A program made the translations under genes and the position numbers. This document shows positions 55,874 to 63,913 of a DNA stretch of 64,000 nucleotides, piece by piece. Under the pieces are notes generated by a model, which was not told where the DNA came from, ran no database searches, and was given only the letters and a program-made list of their open reading frames with translations. Position 1 is the first letter of the stretch, and every line of letters begins with the position of its first letter. Source of the DNA: Aggregatilinea lenta (GTDB lineage Bacteria; Chloroflexota; Anaerolineae; Aggregatilineales; Aggregatilineaceae); assembly GCF_003569045.1 (NCBI RefSeq), contig NZ_BFCB01000001.1, positions 775,189-839,188 on the forward strand. The letters run 5' to 3'.

Positions 55874-55902
55874 AGCTTACGCGCCGCACGGGGCGTTGTC
55901 AA
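55874..55902 (-). promoter_or_regulatory. Promoter of argG
   Basis: Minus strand: perfect TTGACA (55902-55897), 17-bp spacer, TAAGCT (55879-55874). It gives a leader of about 160 nt with a GGGGC-GGCTT-GCCCC hairpin (55754-55768). Confidence 0.5.
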
Positions 55903-55962
55903 CCGTCGAGCCTTCACCGACAATCAAGCGTAGGGATTGCACGGTAAACTGGAGCGTATTGG

Positions 55963-56991
55963 ATGGCGGCAGACTCTATCGAGCACATGGATCATTCGCG
56001 CAGCAAGCAGAGTTACAACCGGTTCACCAAACTCGCGCCGCACGGCGCATTGGTCGCGCTGGCGGCCCTCATCGTGCTGAGCGCGGTCCTGGTCATGGGC
56101 TTGCACGCGGCAGACGCGGCCCAGGGCGGCCCGACTCCAACGCCTGCCGCGACGACCACGCCAGAAGATGACGGACCGCTCACCCAGGCCGATCTGGTGT
56201 GGTTCACGGGTAATGTGGCGCGCCCGAATGGGATGGTGTGGCTGGACGACCTGATCTATGTGATCTGCGAGGGCGACAAGACGATCTACAAACTGTACGG
56301 GACGTCCGGGGCAACCGACACGTACATCTACGGCATACTGGACGCGCATACGCTCTACGCGGAGGAAGATGGCGACGGCAACGTGCTGCTCTGGGTTCCG
56401 GATTACCGGGCAGGGAAGCTGCTGCTCATTACCGTGGGCGGCGTGGAAACCGTGGCGTCAGCGCTGGCGGGGCCGTGGGGGATCGTGCCGCTCGGATCAA
56501 CTAACTTCCTTATATCGGATCATCTGGCCGGGACGGTAGAGTTCATCTCGCGGACGGGGGAGCGCCAGACGTTCGTGGAAGGGTTGGCGCGGCCAACGGG
56601 TCTGGAGTATGACGGCAGCCTGCTGTACGTCGCCAATTCCGGTGCATCCGAGCGGGCGATTGAATGGTACGAGCTTGTCGCGACTCGCGGCGACGAGCCG
56701 CATGTCGGGGACGTCCTGGTACGTGGGCTGGAGGATGTGATGGCGCTGCGGATCGGGCCGGACGACAAGCTGTACTTCGCGTACGATGAGGAGGGGCTGG
56801 GCGTCATTGGGCGGGTGGACCCGGCGGTCTGCCGGGAGAATGACGGCTGCGGGCCGGACGAGATCGAGCGCGTGGTGATGACCGACATGGACGCGCCGCT
56901 GGCCGGATTGACCTTTGCGCCCGACGGACGGCTGTTCTTCCACGAGCGGTACGGCGAGCGATTGTACTGGGCGCAGGCGATCGAAGAATGA
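55963..56991 (+). CDS. Membrane-anchored NHL/SMP-30-like beta-propeller protein
   Basis: 342 residues. Single N-terminal helix (about 29-53, HGALVALAALIVLSAVLVMG), a Thr/Pro linker (GGPTPTPAATTTPEDDG), then blades such as NVARPNGMVWLDDLIYVICE, GLARPTGLEYDGSLLYVANS and PLAGLTFAPDGRLFFHERYG. RP-x-G-x-x-x-x-D turns are typical of NHL/gluconolactonase-like propellers. It faces outwards. Two Cys in CRENDGCG may form a disulphide loop. The stop overlaps the next start (ATGA). Confidence 0.7.
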   Translation: MAADSIEHMDHSRSKQSYNRFTKLAPHGALVALAALIVLSAVLVMGLHAADAAQGGPTPTPAATTTPEDDGPLTQADLVWFTGNVARPNGMVWLDDLIYVICEGDKTIYKLYGTSGATDTYIYGILDAHTLYAEEDGDGNVLLWVPDYRAGKLLLITVGGVETVASALAGPWGIVPLGSTNFLISDHLAGTVEFISRTGERQTFVEGLARPTGLEYDGSLLYVANSGASERAIEWYELVATRGDEPHVGDVLVRGLEDVMALRIGPDDKLYFAYDEEGLGVIGRVDPAVCRENDGCGPDEIERVVMTDMDAPLAGLTFAPDGRLFFHERYGERLYWAQAIEE

Positions 56992-57860
56992 GCGATGCGC
57001 ACGGCGTCGGGGCGGACTACTCAGACCGTGAATTGAGCTATAACCGCTTCATGGAACCCGCGCTGCGCGACGCCCTCACTGTGCTGGCCCTGCCGCCGGG
57101 ATCGCGCGGGCTGGACCTGGGCTGCGGGCCGGGCGGGCTGTTCACGCTGCTCGATGAATTGACCGGGCATTCGGCGCAGATCACCGGGCTGGATATCTCG
57201 GCGGGCCACCTGGAGACGGCTCAACGCCAGATCGTGCGGCACGGTCTCGGCGCGCGCTTCGACGTGGTCCAGGCCGATCTGCGCGATCCGCTGCCGTTCC
57301 CCGACGATACATTCGACTGGGCCTGGACCGCCGATACGCTCAATTCCGCCACGGACGAAGGCCCGTTTCCCGATCCGGTCGAGGTGCTGCGCGAGGTGCG
57401 GCGCGTCGTGCGTCCCGGCGGGATCGTCGCGTGCTTCCTGACCAACCGCCTGGGCGCGATCTACCTGCCCGGGTATGCGGCCATTGAGCACCACCTCGCG
57501 ACAGCGGTCAGCGTGCGCTACAACAAGAAGGACCGCGTGCACCCCTCGTTCCGCAACGAGAATCCGCTGGCGTGGTTCCAGGCGGCGGGCCTGCGCGACG
57601 CAATCCTGTCGCCGCACGTCGTGCTTTATGAGCAGCCGCTGCCTCCGTCCGTGCGCGCCTACATTCATCGTTACATCTTCGAGGCGGAATACGGCCCGGC
57701 GGACGACCTCAAACCCTATGCACTTGGTGTAGGCTTGACCGAAGACGACTGGCAGACCTGGCTCGACATCTCCGATCCCGGCTCGCCGAATTACCTGCTG
57801 GCGGAGCCTGCCTACTACTGCCTGCGGTACGCCGTGATGGCCGTGGGGCGTGTGCCGTAA
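56988..57860 (+). CDS. Class I SAM-dependent methyltransferase (UbiE-like)
   Basis: 290 residues, coupled to the upstream gene by ATGA. Motif I GLDLGCGPGGLFTLLDELTG, acidic loop GLDISAGHLETAQRQIV, motif II in TFDWAWTADTLNSATDEGPF, and RRVVRPGGIVACFLTNRLG. The acceptor is unknown. The long C-terminal part (190-290) is not a standard lid, so a specialised substrate is likely. Confidence 0.82.
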   Translation: MSDAHGVGADYSDRELSYNRFMEPALRDALTVLALPPGSRGLDLGCGPGGLFTLLDELTGHSAQITGLDISAGHLETAQRQIVRHGLGARFDVVQADLRDPLPFPDDTFDWAWTADTLNSATDEGPFPDPVEVLREVRRVVRPGGIVACFLTNRLGAIYLPGYAAIEHHLATAVSVRYNKKDRVHPSFRNENPLAWFQAAGLRDAILSPHVVLYEQPLPPSVRAYIHRYIFEAEYGPADDLKPYALGVGLTEDDWQTWLDISDPGSPNYLLAEPAYYCLRYAVMAVGRVP

Positions 57861-57920
57861 AAAGCATGAGGGGTGCATTGCGATGCGCTCCTAGAAACAC
57901 CCGGTTTTAGCCCGCGTTCC

Positions 57921-57948
57921 GTAGGGGCAATTCATGAATTGCCCCTGC
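57921..57948. repeat. Family A palindrome (core AATTCATGAATT)
   Basis: GTAGGGGCAATTCA then TGAATTGCCCCTGC, one mismatch at the edge. Same core as the ilvC copy. Confidence 0.8.
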
Positions 57949-57966
57949 ACAGGCATTCCCGTATTC

Positions 57967-57990
57967 GTAGGGGCGGGGCTTGCTGCGCCC
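57967..57990. repeat. Family A palindrome (GGGCGGGGCTTGCTGCGCCC)
   Basis: GTAGGGGCGGGGCT then TGCTGCGCCC, degenerate. Two family A units stand in tandem here, followed by a family C element. Confidence 0.55.
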
Positions 57991-58002
57991 GGTTTGTGGA
58001 CT

Positions 58003-58034
58003 TTGCTTTTGAGCTAACGGCTATCCGCTGCGTC
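58003..58034. repeat. Family C repeat (copy C10)
   Basis: TTGCTTTTGAGCTAACGGCT then ATCCGCTGCG, like copy C7. The gap 57861-58032 holds only repeats. Confidence 0.5.
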
Positions 58035-58437
58035 ACAACCCCAGCGCAGCGTCGGTCGGCCAACCAGCGAGGCCGAGCGCGAGCAGGATCGCCAGATCGA
58101 GGATCACGGCCCACAGCCTGCTCGACCGCGAATAGAACGACTCCCAGTACAGCCCCATCGTCACCAACGAGATCGCCGCGGACGACGTCGCCAGCGAGCG
58201 CCACTGGTCGATGGGCGCGATCAGCCCGGCCCCGGCCATGACGAAACCCGCCAGGCACGACATCCACAACCACGTGCCGATGGTACGGTTTAGCCCGTCG
58301 TTCACGAAACGCGCCAGCAGGCGCGACTGTGGCGAGGTTCCGGCCTGCCAGCGCAAGCCGAGTCCGGCCAAAATACCCATGATGTGCCCGGCGCCGTGGG
58401 CGAGCAGCGCCAGCGCGAGGATCAGGCGGAGCAGCAT
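58033..58437 (-). CDS. Small four-helix membrane protein
   Basis: 134 residues from ATG 58437 (GGAG 8 nt upstream; the GTG at 58446 is too close to the SD). Four helices: LILALALLAHGAGHIMGILA, MSCLAGFVMAGAGLIAPI, SSAAISLVTMGLYWESFY and LWAVILDLAILLALGLAG. His residues in helix 1 (H15, H19) could bind haem or metal, but this is weak evidence. A perfect-looking operator lies 50-75 bp upstream. Function unknown. Confidence 0.65.
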   Translation of the reverse strand: MLLRLILALALLAHGAGHIMGILAGLGLRWQAGTSPQSRLLARFVNDGLNRTIGTWLWMSCLAGFVMAGAGLIAPIDQWRSLATSSAAISLVTMGLYWESFYSRSSRLWAVILDLAILLALGLAGWPTDAALGL

Positions 58438-58485
58438 GGTGCACACTCCTTGAGCGCATGGACCGCGACACGCGGCCCGCAGCGA

Positions 58486-58510
58486 GTATAACTCTCTACC
58501 GAGAGTATAC
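58486..58510. promoter_or_regulatory. Imperfect inverted repeat, probable operator
   Basis: GTATAACTCTC (58486-58496), TACC, GAGAGTATAC (58501-58510): 10-bp arms with one extra base. The minus-strand arms read TATACT, usable as -10 boxes for the 4-TM gene, so a bound repressor would block its promoter. The layout suits TetR/PadR/MarR-type regulators. Confidence 0.5.
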
Positions 58511-58629
58511 AGGCGGATGGGAGCAAATACTGGGCGCGCTGCCTATTTTCGGGGGTCAATCGCGCGCGCCTGTTGAACGGCAGCCAAACGGCGGAACAAG
58601 TGCGATTGATCAAGGTAAAACAGTCGGGA

Positions 58630-58635
58630 TATAAT
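58630..58635 (+). promoter_or_regulatory. -10 box of the fucose-isomerase-like gene
   Basis: Perfect TATAAT (58630-58635) with a distant TTGATC (58604-58609; 20-bp spacer). The LacI-type operator begins 10 bp downstream. Confidence 0.5.
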
Positions 58636-58644
58636 AAGTTGAGA

Positions 58645-58658
58645 TGTTATCGATAACA
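58645..58658. promoter_or_regulatory. LacI-family-type operator
   Basis: TGTTATCGATAACA is a perfect 14-bp palindrome with the central CG typical of LacI/GalR-family sites. It covers the expected transcription start. Flanking GTTGAG (58638-58643) and CTCAAC (58664-58669) form a second, outer inverted repeat. Confidence 0.65.
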
Positions 58659-58713
58659 GGTTTCTCAACTGTATCCTTAGAGGTACTTTTAGCCACCGAA
58701 AGGTCCCTTGATC

Positions 58714-60363
58714 ATGCCTGAATATACGTTTCCAGACCTGCAAGATACGCCGCCCGCCGCGCAGGGTGTCGTTTACCTTGTCGCCAGCGGCGACCTGCGC
58801 CTGTCCGCCAATCAGGTATGCTGGCCGACGCAAGCGGCGATGGAGCAGGCGGTCATCGCCGCCTTCGAGCGCGAAGGTGTGACGGTCAAGCGCGCGCATG
58901 CCTATAACGCCCAGGAGAAGCACGGCTTCATCTCCTCGCAGCGTATGGGCATGGACGTCTTCGAGACGATTCCGCTCGACGCGCCGCTGGTAGTAGCCGA
59001 GGCAGTGTGGCAGTACAGCCATCACGTGCTGGCCGGGCTGCGCAGCCATCGCGGGCCGATCCTCACCGTCGCCAACTGGAGCGGCGAATGGCCGGGACTG
59101 GTGGGCATGCTTAACCTCAACGGCAGCCTGACCAAAGCGGGCATCCCCTACAGCACGCTGTGGAGCACGGACTTCACCGACGACTTCTTCCTGAACGGCA
59201 TTCGCAGCTGGATCAAAGATGGCAAAGTCGAGCACGACATCCGCCACGTGCGAGATCTGAGTGCCGCCGCGCTGCCGGAAACCGAGGCCGCGTTGGGCCG
59301 TGCCCTGGCCACGCAGCTTCAGCGCGAAAAGGCCATCATGGGCGTGTTCGACGAAGGCTGCATGGGCATGTACAACGCCATCGTCGAAGACGAGCTGATG
59401 AACCCGATGGGCGTCTACAAGGAGCGCCTGAGCCAGTCCGCACTGGTGGCCGGGATGCGCCTCGTCACCGACGAAGAGGCGCAGGCCGTGCGCCGCTGGC
59501 TGGATGAGCGCGGCATGAAGTTCCGTATTGGCACGGATGAAGCCACCGAGCTGACCGACGCGCAGATCCATTCACAGTGCAAGATGTACATCGCCGCCGT
59601 CCGCATTGCGCACGACTTCGGCTGCGACGCGATCGGCATCCAGTACCAGCAGGGGTTGAAGGATATGGTCCCGGCCTCGGATCTGGTCGAAGGGCTGCTG
59701 AACAACGTCGAGCGCCCGCCGGTTTACGATCCCAAGACGCACGAAGTGCTGTATGCGGGCGGCGCGCTGCCGGTCTTCAACGAGGTGGATGAGGACGCAG
59801 GCATCGACGCGCTGGTGACCAACCGCGTCTGGTCCGCGATGGGCATGGATCCCGCGACCACGCTGCACGACGTGCGCTGGGGCGAACACTACAGCGGCGA
59901 CGGGATCGACGATTTCGTGTGGGTCTTCCAGATCTCCGGCGCGGCTCCGGCCTCGCATTATGGCGGTTACCAGAACGCCTGGGGTGACCGCCAGCCGCCG
60001 ATGTACTTCCCGCTGGGCGGCAGCACGCTGACCGGTGTCAGCAAGCCGGGCGAGATTGTGTGGAGCCGCGTGTTCGTCATGGACGGCGCGCTGCACGCCG
60101 ATATGGGGCGCGGTACGGCGATTGCGCTGCCGGACGAGGAAACGCAGCGCCGCTGGCAGGCGACCTCGCCGCAGTGGCCGATGATGCACGCCGTGCTGCA
60201 CGGCATCACGCGCGATCAGTTCATGGCGCGCCACAAGGCGAACCATGTCCAGGTCGCCTACGCCGATTCCGCCGAGATGGCCGACAAGGCGCTGGCCGCC
60301 AAAGCCGCCATGTTCGACGCGATGGGCATCAAAGTGCACGTGGCCGGGGACGTGGCGCTCTAG
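58714..60363 (+). CDS. L-fucose isomerase-like ketol isomerase
   Basis: 549 residues from ATG 58714. N-terminal and central domains match fucose/arabinose isomerase-like proteins: VVAEAVWQYSHHVLAGLRSH, PILTVANWSGEWPGLVGMLN and FDEGCMGMYNAIVEDELMNP; the C-terminal part holds SGAAPASHYGGYQNAW and PMMHAVLHGITRDQFMARHK. Mn-dependent aldose-ketose isomerisation of a deoxy- or pentose sugar is inferred. The LacI-type operator upstream fits sugar-inducible control. Shorter than E. coli FucI (about 590), so the substrate may differ. Confidence 0.68.
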   Translation: MPEYTFPDLQDTPPAAQGVVYLVASGDLRLSANQVCWPTQAAMEQAVIAAFEREGVTVKRAHAYNAQEKHGFISSQRMGMDVFETIPLDAPLVVAEAVWQYSHHVLAGLRSHRGPILTVANWSGEWPGLVGMLNLNGSLTKAGIPYSTLWSTDFTDDFFLNGIRSWIKDGKVEHDIRHVRDLSAAALPETEAALGRALATQLQREKAIMGVFDEGCMGMYNAIVEDELMNPMGVYKERLSQSALVAGMRLVTDEEAQAVRRWLDERGMKFRIGTDEATELTDAQIHSQCKMYIAAVRIAHDFGCDAIGIQYQQGLKDMVPASDLVEGLLNNVERPPVYDPKTHEVLYAGGALPVFNEVDEDAGIDALVTNRVWSAMGMDPATTLHDVRWGEHYSGDGIDDFVWVFQISGAAPASHYGGYQNAWGDRQPPMYFPLGGSTLTGVSKPGEIVWSRVFVMDGALHADMGRGTAIALPDEETQRRWQATSPQWPMMHAVLHGITRDQFMARHKANHVQVAYADSAEMADKALAAKAAMFDAMGIKVHVAGDVAL

Positions 60364-60440
60364 AGTGGCTGTTACGAACTTTTTGACCGAACCGGAGCGT
60401 GGAAAGAGAAACCTTACCCCCACTCGCTAACGCTCGTTTT

Positions 60441-60475
60441 CCCCTCTCCAACGTGATGTATAGATTGGAGAGGGG
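60441..60475. repeat. Family B hairpin with long loop
   Basis: CCCCTCTCCAA (60441-60451) and TTGGAGAGGGG (60465-60475) with a 13-nt loop. A degenerate family A element (GTAGGGCCAGCGCA..., 60492-60518) follows. The gap 60364-60638 holds no gene that I can see. Confidence 0.75.
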
Positions 60476-60638
60476 AAAAAACCGCGATTCCGTAGGGCCA
60501 GCGCACGGATTGCCGCTACGCCGCCTTTAGGCACTTGTGCCTTCTCGCCAATAAACCCGGTTGCATATGCCTCCCCCCGTTTCTACAATCACCGGGCAGT
60601 GTCAGCCATGCCACACCCCGGCGGGAGCGCCTAGCGTG

Positions 60639-61787
60639 ATGTCCGCATTCCCTTCATTTCCCACATTTGCCGAAATAGACCTGGGCGCGATCGCGCACAA
60701 CGTGCGCGCCATCAAAGGGCGGCTGGCTCCGGCGACGGAGTTCGTTGCTGTGGTGAAGGCCAACGCCTATGGCCACGGCGCGGTCCCGGTGGCGCAGGCG
60801 GCGCTGGAGGCGGGCGCAAACCGTCTGGCTGTGGCGCGCGTCGCGGAAGGCGTTGATCTGCGGCGGGCAGGTATCGATGCGCCGGTGTTCACGCTCGGCC
60901 ATTCGTCGCCGGGCGAGGCCGAGGTCGCGGCGGAACATGGGCTGGCGCTGGCGGTCATGGATGTGGAGACGGCGCAGGCGTTCGCCGGGCGCTGCGCCGC
61001 GCTGGGGCGGCTCGCCCCGGTGCACGTCAAGATCGATACGGGCATGGGACGTTACGGGCTGCTGCCGGACGAGGTCGTGCCGTTTTTTGCGCGGCTGGCA
61101 CAGATCCCCAACCTGCGCGTGGAAGGCGTTTTTAGCCACTTCGCCGTGTCCGACAGCGCCGATCCCGCGTTCACGCAGCAGCAGATCCGCACCTTCCGCG
61201 AGGTGCTGGCCGCTTTGGATGCGGCAGGATTCGCGCCGCCGCTGCGGCACATCGCCAACAGCGCCGCCGCGCTGACCCTGCGCGAGGCGGAGTTCGACGC
61301 GGTGCGTGTGGGTATCGCGCTCTACGGGCTGCGGCCTTCGGACGAGGTCGAGCCGAGCGTGCCACTGCGCGCGGCCCTGACGTTCAAGAGCCGCGTGGCC
61401 CGCGTGCGGACGCTGCCGCCCGGCGCCAGCGTGAGTTATGGGCGCACGTTCATCGCCGCGCGCGAGACGGTCGCCGCCGTGGTTCCGGTCGGCTATGGCG
61501 ACGGCTATCACCGCCTCCTGTCCAATCGCGGCGCGGTGCTCATCCAGGGGCAGCGCGCGCCGATCATCGGGCGCGTGTGCATGGATCAGTTCGTCGTGGA
61601 CGTGACGGACTTCGGCCCCGTGGCGTTGGGCGACGAGGTCGTGCTGGTGGGCCGCCAGGGAGAGGGCTGCATCCCGGCAGAAGAAGTCGCGCGCTGGGCG
61701 GAGACGATCAACTACGAGGTGACCACCTCGCTGCTGCCGCGCGTGCCGCGCGTGTACCTGCGCGGTGGGCAGCCGGCCACGCCCTGA
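60639..61787 (+). CDS. alr: Alanine racemase
   Basis: 382 residues from ATG 60639 (MSAFPSFPTFAEIDLGAIAH); the frame is open further upstream without homology. PLP Lys40 in AVVKANAYGHGAVPVAQAAL, IDTGMGRYGLLPDE, catalytic Tyr in PGASVSYGRTFIA, and GRVCMDQFVVDVTDF. It interconverts L- and D-alanine for peptidoglycan. Monocistronic. Confidence 0.94.
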   Translation: MSAFPSFPTFAEIDLGAIAHNVRAIKGRLAPATEFVAVVKANAYGHGAVPVAQAALEAGANRLAVARVAEGVDLRRAGIDAPVFTLGHSSPGEAEVAAEHGLALAVMDVETAQAFAGRCAALGRLAPVHVKIDTGMGRYGLLPDEVVPFFARLAQIPNLRVEGVFSHFAVSDSADPAFTQQQIRTFREVLAALDAAGFAPPLRHIANSAAALTLREAEFDAVRVGIALYGLRPSDEVEPSVPLRAALTFKSRVARVRTLPPGASVSYGRTFIAARETVAAVVPVGYGDGYHRLLSNRGAVLIQGQRAPIIGRVCMDQFVVDVTDFGPVALGDEVVLVGRQGEGCIPAEEVARWAETINYEVTTSLLPRVPRVYLRGGQPATP

Positions 61788-61949
61788 TCCCCGTTCGCTT
61801 CGCTTCAAATTTCCCCTCAATTGCAGATCCATCCAATACTGTTGTCTGCTGCCGCCAATGGGCAGGGTCGATCGTTTTTATGATAATCGTCTTATCTACG
61901 CGGCCACCGTGGTCGCGCTGGCAGCATAATTCACGGCGGAATTCAAGTG

Positions 61950-62711
61950 ATGATGACTGGCGGGACGGAGGATCGGACGGCGCGCCTTGCGCCTGTGTTG
62001 CCCGGCGGCGGACGCCCCTGGGAGCTGCCGCGCGTCGAGGACGAGGAGCTGCTCGACCAGGGGCGGGGCACGCCTGCCGACGTGCGCGCGAACCTGGCCG
62101 AGATGTGGCGCATCAACCGCGTGCTGGGCGGCATGCACGCCGTGACGGCGCACCTCTATCCCCGGCTGATCGCGTCCGGCGGCGGGACCGTAGCCGACCT
62201 CGGCGCGGGGTCCGCGCACCTGACGGCGGCGGTGGCGCAGTGGGCGCGGTCGCGCGGCGTTGGTGCGCAGGTGATCGGCGTCGATTGGGCGAGCCGGAAC
62301 CTGACCGTTGCCCGCGAGCGCAACGTGCCCGCGCCGCAGATCGCGCTGCTGCAAGCGGACGCGGCACGGCTGCCGTTTCGCGCCGGAAGCGTCGATTTCG
62401 TGATGTCCGCGCTGTTCATGCACCATTTCACGCCCGATCAATTGGTCGCCCTGCTGCGCGATGCCTACGCCTGCACGCGCCGCACGCTGATCATGAGCGA
62501 TCTCGTGCGCGGCTGGCTGCCCCTCATGGCGTTCCGGCTGGTGCAGCCGGTCTTCGCACGCCACTACCTGACGCGCCACGACGGCGCGCTGTCGGTCCGG
62601 CGCGCGTACACGCCCGCCGAGCTGCGTGAGATCGCGGCCCGCGCCGGGCTGGTGAACGCCCGCGTCTACACCCATTGGCCGTGGCGCATGACGCTGGTGG
62701 TGGACCGGTGA
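61950..62711 (+). CDS. SAM-dependent methyltransferase of type III PKS locus
   Basis: 253 residues; starts at one of several ATG codons (61950, 61953) or GTG 61947. Motif I is TVADLGAGSAHLTAAVAQWA, acidic loop VIGVDWASRNLTVARERN, then VDFVMSALFMHHFTPDQLVA. Methyltransferases of this kind stand next to type III PKS and FAD oxidoreductase genes and probably O-methylate the alkylresorcinol/pyrone product. It overlaps the next gene by GTGA (62708-62711). Confidence 0.78.
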   Translation: MMTGGTEDRTARLAPVLPGGGRPWELPRVEDEELLDQGRGTPADVRANLAEMWRINRVLGGMHAVTAHLYPRLIASGGGTVADLGAGSAHLTAAVAQWARSRGVGAQVIGVDWASRNLTVARERNVPAPQIALLQADAARLPFRAGSVDFVMSALFMHHFTPDQLVALLRDAYACTRRTLIMSDLVRGWLPLMAFRLVQPVFARHYLTRHDGALSVRRAYTPAELREIAARAGLVNARVYTHWPWRMTLVVDR

Positions 62712-63880
62712 GTCTGGCGCAGTACGACGCGGCGATTGTGGGCGGCGGTCCGGCGGGAACCTGCGCGGCGATCACGCTGGCGCAAGCCGGGCTGCGCGTG
62801 GGGCTGTTCGAGGCCAAAACGTACCCGCACCACAAGGTCTGCGGCGAGTTCCTGTCGCCCGAATGCATGAACGTCCTGGGCGATCTGGGTGTCGCGGATG
62901 CGCTAATTGCGCTGCGTCCGCCGCCGCTCGACCGGGTGTCGATCGATGCGCCATCGGGCGCGGTGTGGTCGCTGCGGCTGCCCGTCCCGGCGTGGGGTGT
63001 CAGCCGCTATGCGCTGGACGCGGCCCTGGCCGATCGGGCGCGGGCGCTCGGCGTGACCGTGTGTGAAGGCGCGACGGTGCGCGACGTGCAGGGGAACCTG
63101 GACGCGGGCTTCCGTCTCGACGTGCGGATGGCTTCCGGCGCAACTGCCGCCGCCGCACGGGTGGTGATCGCGGCGCACGGCAAGCGCAGCGTCCTGGATC
63201 GCGCCCTGGACCGCGCCTTCTTGACACAGCCGCAGCCTTTCGTGGCGCTCAAGGCGCACTTCCACGGGCCACCGCTGCCGGAGCAGCTTCATCTGCATAC
63301 CTTCCCCGGCGGCTACTGCGGCATGTCGGAAGTCGAAAACGGCGCGGCGAACGTCTGCCTGCTGGTGCGCGAGCCAGTCTTCCGGCGCGAAAGCGGCGCG
63401 TCCGGGGATATCGAGGCGTTCGTGCGCTGGATGGGCGTGCAGAACCGCCGCCTGGGCGAGTGGCTGGCGGAAGCGGTACGGATCAGCCCGCAGTGGCTCA
63501 GCATCGCGCAGGTACCATTCGTAGACAAGCGCGCCGTGGTGCGCGACGTGCTGATGGCAGGCGACGCGGCGGGCCTGATCACGCCGCTGGCCGGGGACGG
63601 CATCGCGATGGCGCTGGACGGCGGCCTGCTCGCCGCGCAGCACGTGACGGCCTACCTCGCGGGCGATCTCTCGGCGGACGATCTGCGCACGGACTATGCG
63701 CGGGCGTGGCGCGGGCAGTTCGGCGCGCGGCTGAAGCTGGGCCGCCTGCTGCAAGCGATCATGCTGCGCCCGGCGGCGCTGTCGCCCGTGCTGCGTCTGC
63801 TGAACACCTTCCCCGCGCTGGGTGAGGCGCTGTTCGCCCGCACGCGCGATCCCCGCGCGCTGACGCACGCCGCCAGTTGA
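62708..63880 (+). CDS. FAD-dependent oxidoreductase (geranylgeranyl-reductase-like)
   Basis: 390 residues from GTG 62708, overlapping the methyltransferase stop. FAD-binding DAAIVGGGPAGTCAAITLAQ, substrate-side YPHHKVCGEFLSPECMNVLG, and the second FAD motif VLMAGDAAGLITPLAGDGIA. It belongs to the group 3 flavin oxidoreductases that hydroxylate or reduce polyketide and isoprenoid products. Context places it after the synthase in product tailoring. Confidence 0.82.
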   Translation: MSLAQYDAAIVGGGPAGTCAAITLAQAGLRVGLFEAKTYPHHKVCGEFLSPECMNVLGDLGVADALIALRPPPLDRVSIDAPSGAVWSLRLPVPAWGVSRYALDAALADRARALGVTVCEGATVRDVQGNLDAGFRLDVRMASGATAAAARVVIAAHGKRSVLDRALDRAFLTQPQPFVALKAHFHGPPLPEQLHLHTFPGGYCGMSEVENGAANVCLLVREPVFRRESGASGDIEAFVRWMGVQNRRLGEWLAEAVRISPQWLSIAQVPFVDKRAVVRDVLMAGDAAGLITPLAGDGIAMALDGGLLAAQHVTAYLAGDLSADDLRTDYARAWRGQFGARLKLGRLLQAIMLRPAALSPVLRLLNTFPALGEALFARTRDPRALTHAAS

Positions 63881-63913
63881 CGAGACTGTACAGGTAGCCG
63901 AACAGGAGTTGAG

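Noticed and set aside
56010-57070. Shared SYNRF motif near the N-termini of the propeller and methyltransferase genes
   Set aside because: Only five residues are identical with little similarity around them; most likely coincidence.
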